From assembly GCA_964612675.1 (NCBI GenBank), contig CAZTDD010000016.1, forward strand, positions 11,783 to 75,782: a stretch of DNA of 64,000 nt. The letters run 5' to 3'. Source of the stretch: CAZTDD01 sp964612675. GTDB taxonomy: Bacteria > Hinthialibacterota > Hinthialibacteria > Hinthialibacterales > JAKPRU01. Of the stretch, positions 59,943 to 64,000 are shown piece after piece. The position numbers and the translations under genes are program-made. The notes under the pieces are model-generated. The model did no database searches. It saw nothing but the letters and a program-made list of their open reading frames with translations, and was not told the origin of the DNA. Position 1 is the stretch's first letter; each line of letters opens with the position of its first letter.

Positions 59943-62126
59943 ATGAGAAAGACGTTCGCGACATATTCTTCCTTTCGGCACAGGGTGTGGTTGAGTCTGT
60001 TGCTGTGTGTATTTGTCGGCGATGTCTCAACTACAGAGACAGTGAGATCAACCCCTTCCTACACCTCCTCCTTCGGCAAACTCGGGACAGCGCCCGATCT
60101 TCGAGGGAGGCAAGGGGAAGAGACTGGATCACGTTTAATCTGTGCCCGTTTTCGGTTCTCTCCCCCACAAATTGACGAACCGGTAGAAGGTCGGTGGGAC
60201 GGACCCAAGAATTCTCAACCCCCTCCTAACCTCCCCCGATCTTCGGGGGAGGAACAGGTTCTTTTTCTCCCCCAAAGTCTGACGGGGTCGCAAAAAGTCT
60301 GGGATACGGATTTCTACCCCCTCCTAACCTCCCCCGATCTTCGGGGGAGGAAAAAGAAACGAGCGAGTCTGCAGCGGTATCTCCCCCAAAGATTGGGGGA
60401 GATACAGAGGGGGTTGAAGACTTCGCTTCTTCTACCCAGCCGAATTCTTACCGCCCCGTCAAGATTCGGGCGGCATAGGGCGCGGTTGAAAGTATCCTCT
60501 GTCCCCGACCCCGGCCAGGACTGGGACTCCGCTGTCGTAGAAGTGATTTCCTCCGTCAATCCTGAAGGCGGCGATTGGGATGCAAATACTCTTGAGAGTA
60601 AAGGACTCAAGAGCGGAGAGGTCGAAGGATTTCCACCGGCCGAAGTGAACGTCCAGGGCTCCTCGGTCGTCGTTAACGCAAACCAACAGACCGGCATTCG
60701 CCTGTACTCTTCCACAATTCCGCTCGATGCCGGTCCGGCCACAGTCAACTTGAAAGTGAAGGTAGAGGGAGAGCGCCCCGAACAACTCGGTGTTGCTTTA
60801 ATCAACAGCGAAGACAACCATGCACAGTTCTCCTCCATGCTCTATAACCTTCTGGCCGACGATGAAATCTCGACCGGAGAACGGCAGGTATCGGTTACCT
60901 ACACGCTGCCGACCCCCGGTGCGGTGCTGCTGTTCCAGATCATCGGTCCCGACCAAGGACGATCAACCGTTACTGTTCGTACAATTCGTGTCTATCCGGG
61001 TACGTGGCCGGTAGATCGGGCGCTCGGGCCGACCAGGGTATCGCTCGTGGAAGATTTCGAACAGGACGACGTTCTGGCGGAAGGCCTTGAGATTGTTTCG
61101 ACGGAAACGCGAAGAATCATCCCCGGCGGTCTTGGTCGTTGCGGTCTATTGGAAACACAGGCCGGAGCGGAGGTAGTTCAGTCCTATCTGTCGACGAGCG
61201 ATCCGTTCGCTATCGCGAAACCGCCGACAAATATCGAGGCGAGAGTTTGGGTACGAAGACCGAGAGGGAGCGAAGGGAGCTTCGCTCTGGGGCTTTTGAA
61301 TGTCCATCAGAATGAAGAACCCAGCGTTCCTCAGACTGCGGTAACCGTCATACCGGTCCGGGATTTGCCGAAAGACCATTGGCGAATGATCCGTACCGGG
61401 GGGATGTTCACTACGGAAGATACCCCGCTTGTCGTCCTGCAGTTGACCGGTGGACCGGCGGAGATCCTGGTGGACGATATTGAACTCCATGCGCCTCATG
61501 ACAGTATATGGTTCTGGGACGCTTCCTACGATCCGACACCGACCCCGACCCCGGTCAAAGCCCGAATTACACCGTCTCCAACGCCTACAGCCGCGCCGAC
61601 ACCGCCACCCACGGCGACACCGACAGCAACGCCAACGACGAGTCCGACTCCGATTGTTGTGATCAGCGCTCCAGAGGCCGCCGCACCTGGCGTGACGAAC
61701 GCCTCAGTGGAACTGGTCGGAATCGACGGTCCCGTCCTTCCGCGTCCGGCGGTCGTGACCCTTTCGGTCCCTTCACTCGATCCGGTCCCCGGAACGGCGT
61801 TCATCAGCAGCTCACCCCGTGCAGGGATTGAACGATCCGACGACAACCCAGCGCGCATCAATCTCGCGATCCCATTCGAATTACCTGCAGGATACCGAGA
61901 TGCCCATCTCCAATTCTGGGCGTCAGTCGAAGGCAAGAACGCGGAGATTCGCCTCAATAGTAATCCAATGAGTGTTGTTCTAATGAACCGAGGCAGTTTC
62001 ACAGCACCTCAAACGTTTTCGGGACCTTTCAAAGCAGGGCGCAACGAACTGAACATCAAACTTGAGGCCGATAAACCCAAACCAATCGCGATCAGTTTTA
62101 GGATGGTTGTCACATTCCGCGACTAA
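59943..62126 (+). CDS. Secreted beta-rich protein with repeat-derived insert after the signal peptide
   Basis: The start at 59943 gives a Sec signal (FRHRVWLSLLLCVFVGDVS). Residues about 40-180 are translated from dispersed repeats (NSQPPPNLPRSSGEE and LLTSPDLRGRKKK are two copies of repeat A read in different frames) and have no domain features. From about residue 185 the protein becomes beta-rich, with VVEVISSVNPEGGDWDA, galactose-binding-like jelly-roll patterns (TVNLKVKVEGERPEQLGVAL) and a TPTPTPV linker near 535-570, then a final beta region. The insert has kept the frame open for its whole length. Alternatively translation could begin at a TTG near 60486, but that form would lack a signal. 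Confidence 0.75.
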   Translation: MRKTFATYSSFRHRVWLSLLLCVFVGDVSTTETVRSTPSYTSSFGKLGTAPDLRGRQGEETGSRLICARFRFSPPQIDEPVEGRWDGPKNSQPPPNLPRSSGEEQVLFLPQSLTGSQKVWDTDFYPLLTSPDLRGRKKKRASLQRYLPQRLGEIQRGLKTSLLLPSRILTAPSRFGRHRARLKVSSVPDPGQDWDSAVVEVISSVNPEGGDWDANTLESKGLKSGEVEGFPPAEVNVQGSSVVVNANQQTGIRLYSSTIPLDAGPATVNLKVKVEGERPEQLGVALINSEDNHAQFSSMLYNLLADDEISTGERQVSVTYTLPTPGAVLLFQIIGPDQGRSTVTVRTIRVYPGTWPVDRALGPTRVSLVEDFEQDDVLAEGLEIVSTETRRIIPGGLGRCGLLETQAGAEVVQSYLSTSDPFAIAKPPTNIEARVWVRRPRGSEGSFALGLLNVHQNEEPSVPQTAVTVIPVRDLPKDHWRMIRTGGMFTTEDTPLVVLQLTGGPAEILVDDIELHAPHDSIWFWDASYDPTPTPTPVKARITPSPTPTAAPTPPPTATPTATPTTSPTPIVVISAPEAAAPGVTNASVELVGIDGPVLPRPAVVTLSVPSLDPVPGTAFISSSPRAGIERSDDNPARINLAIPFELPAGYRDAHLQFWASVEGKNAEIRLNSNPMSVVLMNRGSFTAPQTFSGPFKAGRNELNIKLEADKPKPIAISFRMVVTFRD
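60056..60417. repeat. Dispersed repeats A, B and C inside a coding sequence
   Basis: Two full A units (cores 60230-60252 and 60328-60350), a C-type unit (about 60262-60303) and a B-type unit (about 60381-60417) lie within the open frame of the 59943 gene. A degenerate unit is at about 60056-60115. The arrangement C followed by A resembles the intergenic block at 3866-4078. Confidence 0.85.
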
Positions 62127-62200
62127 GTCCGCTATGTAACAAAATAAAACTAGCTGATATCCTAGATCAAAACACACGAACTCCACAGACGGTGACTGCT

Positions 62201-63409
62201 ATGAACCGAAAAACGTGGGTCCATATGGGTACAGTACTCATCCTCTGTATGGCTGCGGTCCGATACGTTTCGGGGGCACTTCCCGCACCTCTTCCAATTG
62301 TACCGGAAGACGGGGAATTCGTTTCCCCTGCGGAGGCGTATAGCGGCGTCCTCTTCTCCTGGGCGCCGGTTTCCGGTGCCGATCTCTACGAGATCCGCTG
62401 GCAGATTGGTGAGACAACCATAGAAAAAGAAGTCGTCCAGTCCAGCGTGCTCAAACCGTTCATGTATCCCATGGGAACGGAAGTGGCATGGGAGGTAACC
62501 GCAATCGACGTAAACGGGCTCCCCGGGACACCAAGTAAATCGCGTTCGTTCACAATCGGTACCGAGGGCCCCGCACCCGAGCCGACTCCTACACCGTCAT
62601 CGTTCCTGTCCGCACCAACACTGGTTTCCCCGGAGAGCGGCGAGCGATTCTCCACGACCGCCGCCGCGGAAGGGATCACACTCCGTTGGTTGGCCGTGGC
62701 CGGGTCATTCGGCTATCAGCTGCATGTCAGCGTCAATGGGGTGCCTCACTCGCCGGAATATGTGAACGGAACGACATACGAGTTCGTCCCCGCAGAACCC
62801 ACACCGAGCGTCATTCGATGGGCGGTCCAGGCGCTGGGGGGTACCGGACAAGCCGGGCCGGTCAGCGAAACGCGCTCCTTCGAAATCGTGGCAGCAGGAC
62901 CGACACCCACACCTACAGCCACTCCCACACCCGGCTTGTTGCAGCCTCCGACTCTTCTCTCGCCCGGCCCGAGCGAATGGATCACACTCGATCACGCGTT
63001 TTCGGGCGTCGATTTCGAGTGGGAGCGAGTATCCGGTGCGGCAACCTATGAGTTTCATGTTCGACGAGACGAGACCACGCAAGTTTTCCGAGAAATCGAC
63101 ACGAACTCCACCAACGTGATCTTCGCGTTTACCGAGGAGGTCGATCTGTTCTGGTCGGTCGCAGCTGTCAACTCGGTCGGGGTTGCGGGCGCGTACGCCC
63201 CGTACCGTAAAATCCGTGTACGGCTCGGCATGCCTGGGGATATGGATTTGAACAACCGAATCGAGGCGAAGGATCTTTCGTTGTTTTCTTTTGTCTGGAA
63301 GACGGAGGAAGGAACGGCGCTACGCTCACGGGCCGACCTGAACGATGACGGGGCGATAACCCAAATGGATCTCGTCAGGCTTTTGATGTATTTCCGGGAA
63401 TCGCAATAG
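62201..63409 (+). CDS. Secreted fibronectin-III-like protein with a C-terminal dockerin
   Basis: The 402-residue protein has a Sec signal and three beta-sandwich repeats of Fn3 type (LFSWAPVSGADLYEIRW, LRWLAVAGSFGYQLHV, FEWERVSGAATYEFHV). They are joined by Thr-Pro linkers. The C-terminus (about 348-402) is a type I dockerin with two calcium loops, GDMDLNNRIEAKDLSLF and ADLNDDGAITQMDLVRLL. Dockerins bind cohesin domains; no cohesin is visible in this window. The start is at the ATG at 62201; a GTG three codons earlier is in frame. Confidence 0.88.
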   Translation: MNRKTWVHMGTVLILCMAAVRYVSGALPAPLPIVPEDGEFVSPAEAYSGVLFSWAPVSGADLYEIRWQIGETTIEKEVVQSSVLKPFMYPMGTEVAWEVTAIDVNGLPGTPSKSRSFTIGTEGPAPEPTPTPSSFLSAPTLVSPESGERFSTTAAAEGITLRWLAVAGSFGYQLHVSVNGVPHSPEYVNGTTYEFVPAEPTPSVIRWAVQALGGTGQAGPVSETRSFEIVAAGPTPTPTATPTPGLLQPPTLLSPGPSEWITLDHAFSGVDFEWERVSGAATYEFHVRRDETTQVFREIDTNSTNVIFAFTEEVDLFWSVAAVNSVGVAGAYAPYRKIRVRLGMPGDMDLNNRIEAKDLSLFSFVWKTEEGTALRSRADLNDDGAITQMDLVRLLMYFRESQ

Positions 63410-63428
63410 CGAACAGAGAAGTCTACTC

Positions 63429-64000
63429 ATGTCGACAAAGATTAAGATTTGCGGTGTGACAACGGTCGAGGACGCGGCCTTCTGCGTTGAGGCGGGAGCG
63501 GATGCGCTCGGTCTTAATTTCTATCCCCCCAGCCCTCGGTCGATTGCGCCGGGCAAAGCGCGCGAGATCGCTCTGAACGTGCCACCGTTTGTGATGCTGA
63601 TCGGTGTCTTCGTCGAATCGTCCGCCGAGGATGTTCGTCGAATCGCGGATGAAGTGGGTCTGCACATGGTCCAACTTCATGGAGTGGACTCTTCAGCCAC
63701 AACGCAGGTCTATGGTCGACCCGTAATCCCCGTGGTGAAAGCCCGCGCGGAGCAAGACATCCACGAGTTGGAGCAGCGTCCGGAAACAACGTTCCTCATC
63801 GATGCCTACAGCAAGAAATTGCACGGAGGAACGGGGGAGACGTTCGATTGGAACTGGCTACGTGGGATCACAGAGAAAAAGCGTGTCATTCTGGCGGGCG
63901 GCCTGAATCCGGACAATGTCGCCCAGGCGATCCGCACAGCTCGTCCCTACGCCGTAGATGTCGCAAGCGGCGTCGAATCCGCACCAGGCAAGAAAGATCC
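63429..64000 (+). CDS. trpF: Phosphoribosylanthranilate isomerase, partial
   Basis: The frame opens at an ATG behind agagaag and runs off the window end, so about 190 codons are visible. It matches TrpF: KIKICGVTTVEDAAFCVEAG with the catalytic Cys, LGLNFYPPSPRSI, VQLHGVDSS, LIDAYSKKLHGGTGETFDW (catalytic Asp) and LAGGLNPDNVAQAI. The enzyme converts phosphoribosylanthranilate to the ribulose form in tryptophan synthesis. No other trp gene is in view upstream. Confidence 0.95.
   Translation, partial: MSTKIKICGVTTVEDAAFCVEAGADALGLNFYPPSPRSIAPGKAREIALNVPPFVMLIGVFVESSAEDVRRIADEVGLHMVQLHGVDSSATTQVYGRPVIPVVKARAEQDIHELEQRPETTFLIDAYSKKLHGGTGETFDWNWLRGITEKKRVILAGGLNPDNVAQAIRTARPYAVDVASGVESAPGKKD

Overview
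The window comes from a Gram-negative, flagellated, uncultivated-type bacterium of moderate GC. The Gram-negative call rests on lipoprotein signals, an RND pump with an outer-membrane channel, and a flagellar basal body. Secreted proteins with Thr-Pro linkers, FG-GAP repeats and a dockerin, Tat-exported Gfo/Idh/MocA and DUF362 proteins, ThuA and uroporphyrinogen-decarboxylase-like proteins, and many dispersed hairpin repeats are the style of Hydrogenedentota, Sumerlaeota, Poribacteria or Planctomycetes-like genomes. I cannot place it further from sequence alone. No rRNA, tRNA or CRISPR array was seen.

Positions 1-16,800 hold a flagellar block. A very acidic membrane TPR protein (44-3763) is followed by a probable sigma-54 promoter and an operon: flgB, flgC, a small rod-like ORF, fliE, two FliF-related fragments, fliF, fliG, a nucleoside deoxyribosyltransferase-like gene, fliH, fliI and a FliJ-MotE-like fusion. 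Two small membrane-protein genes follow on the minus strand, one with its own sigma-54 promoter. The operon is atypical. A one-domain mini-FliF (first ring-building motif) and a separate protein with a FliF third-ring-motif/beta-collar region lie between fliE and the intact fliF. FliH has a long acidic tail. The FliJ gene is fused through a transmembrane helix to a coiled coil and an MgtE_N-like domain. This module is the best candidate here for an undescribed system.

Positions 17,200-28,500 hold leuCD, an IS4-type transposase remnant, a LysM/M23 cell-wall peptidase, a Tat-exported oxidoreductase, a DUF4097 lipoprotein, an orphan HicB and a ThuA protein. A partner-switching signalling cluster follows: a STAS protein, a decayed histidine kinase, a CheY-like receiver and a receiver-PP2C phosphatase. 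Between them lies a 141-bp MITE-like element with 16-bp terminal inverted repeats and a 10-bp target duplication.

Positions 28,500-47,400 hold a three-gene radical SAM operon (two with B12-binding-like N-termini), a UROD-like protein, a tetR-MFP-RND-OMF efflux operon with an AcrR-like palindromic operator, a double hemerythrin, a secreted GH2 plus cytosolic GH4 glycosidase operon, a RelE-type toxin/antitoxin pair and a second orphan HicB.

Positions 47,400-64,000 hold a GT-C-type membrane glycosyltransferase, a DUF362/AmrS-type pair in which both proteins carry Tat signals, and a run of secreted proteins (FG-GAP, CBM9-like, Thr-Pro-linked and dockerin). One of these genes has dispersed repeats inserted in frame just after its signal peptide. 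The window ends inside trpF. Several families of GC-rich hairpin repeats occur throughout, mostly between genes.
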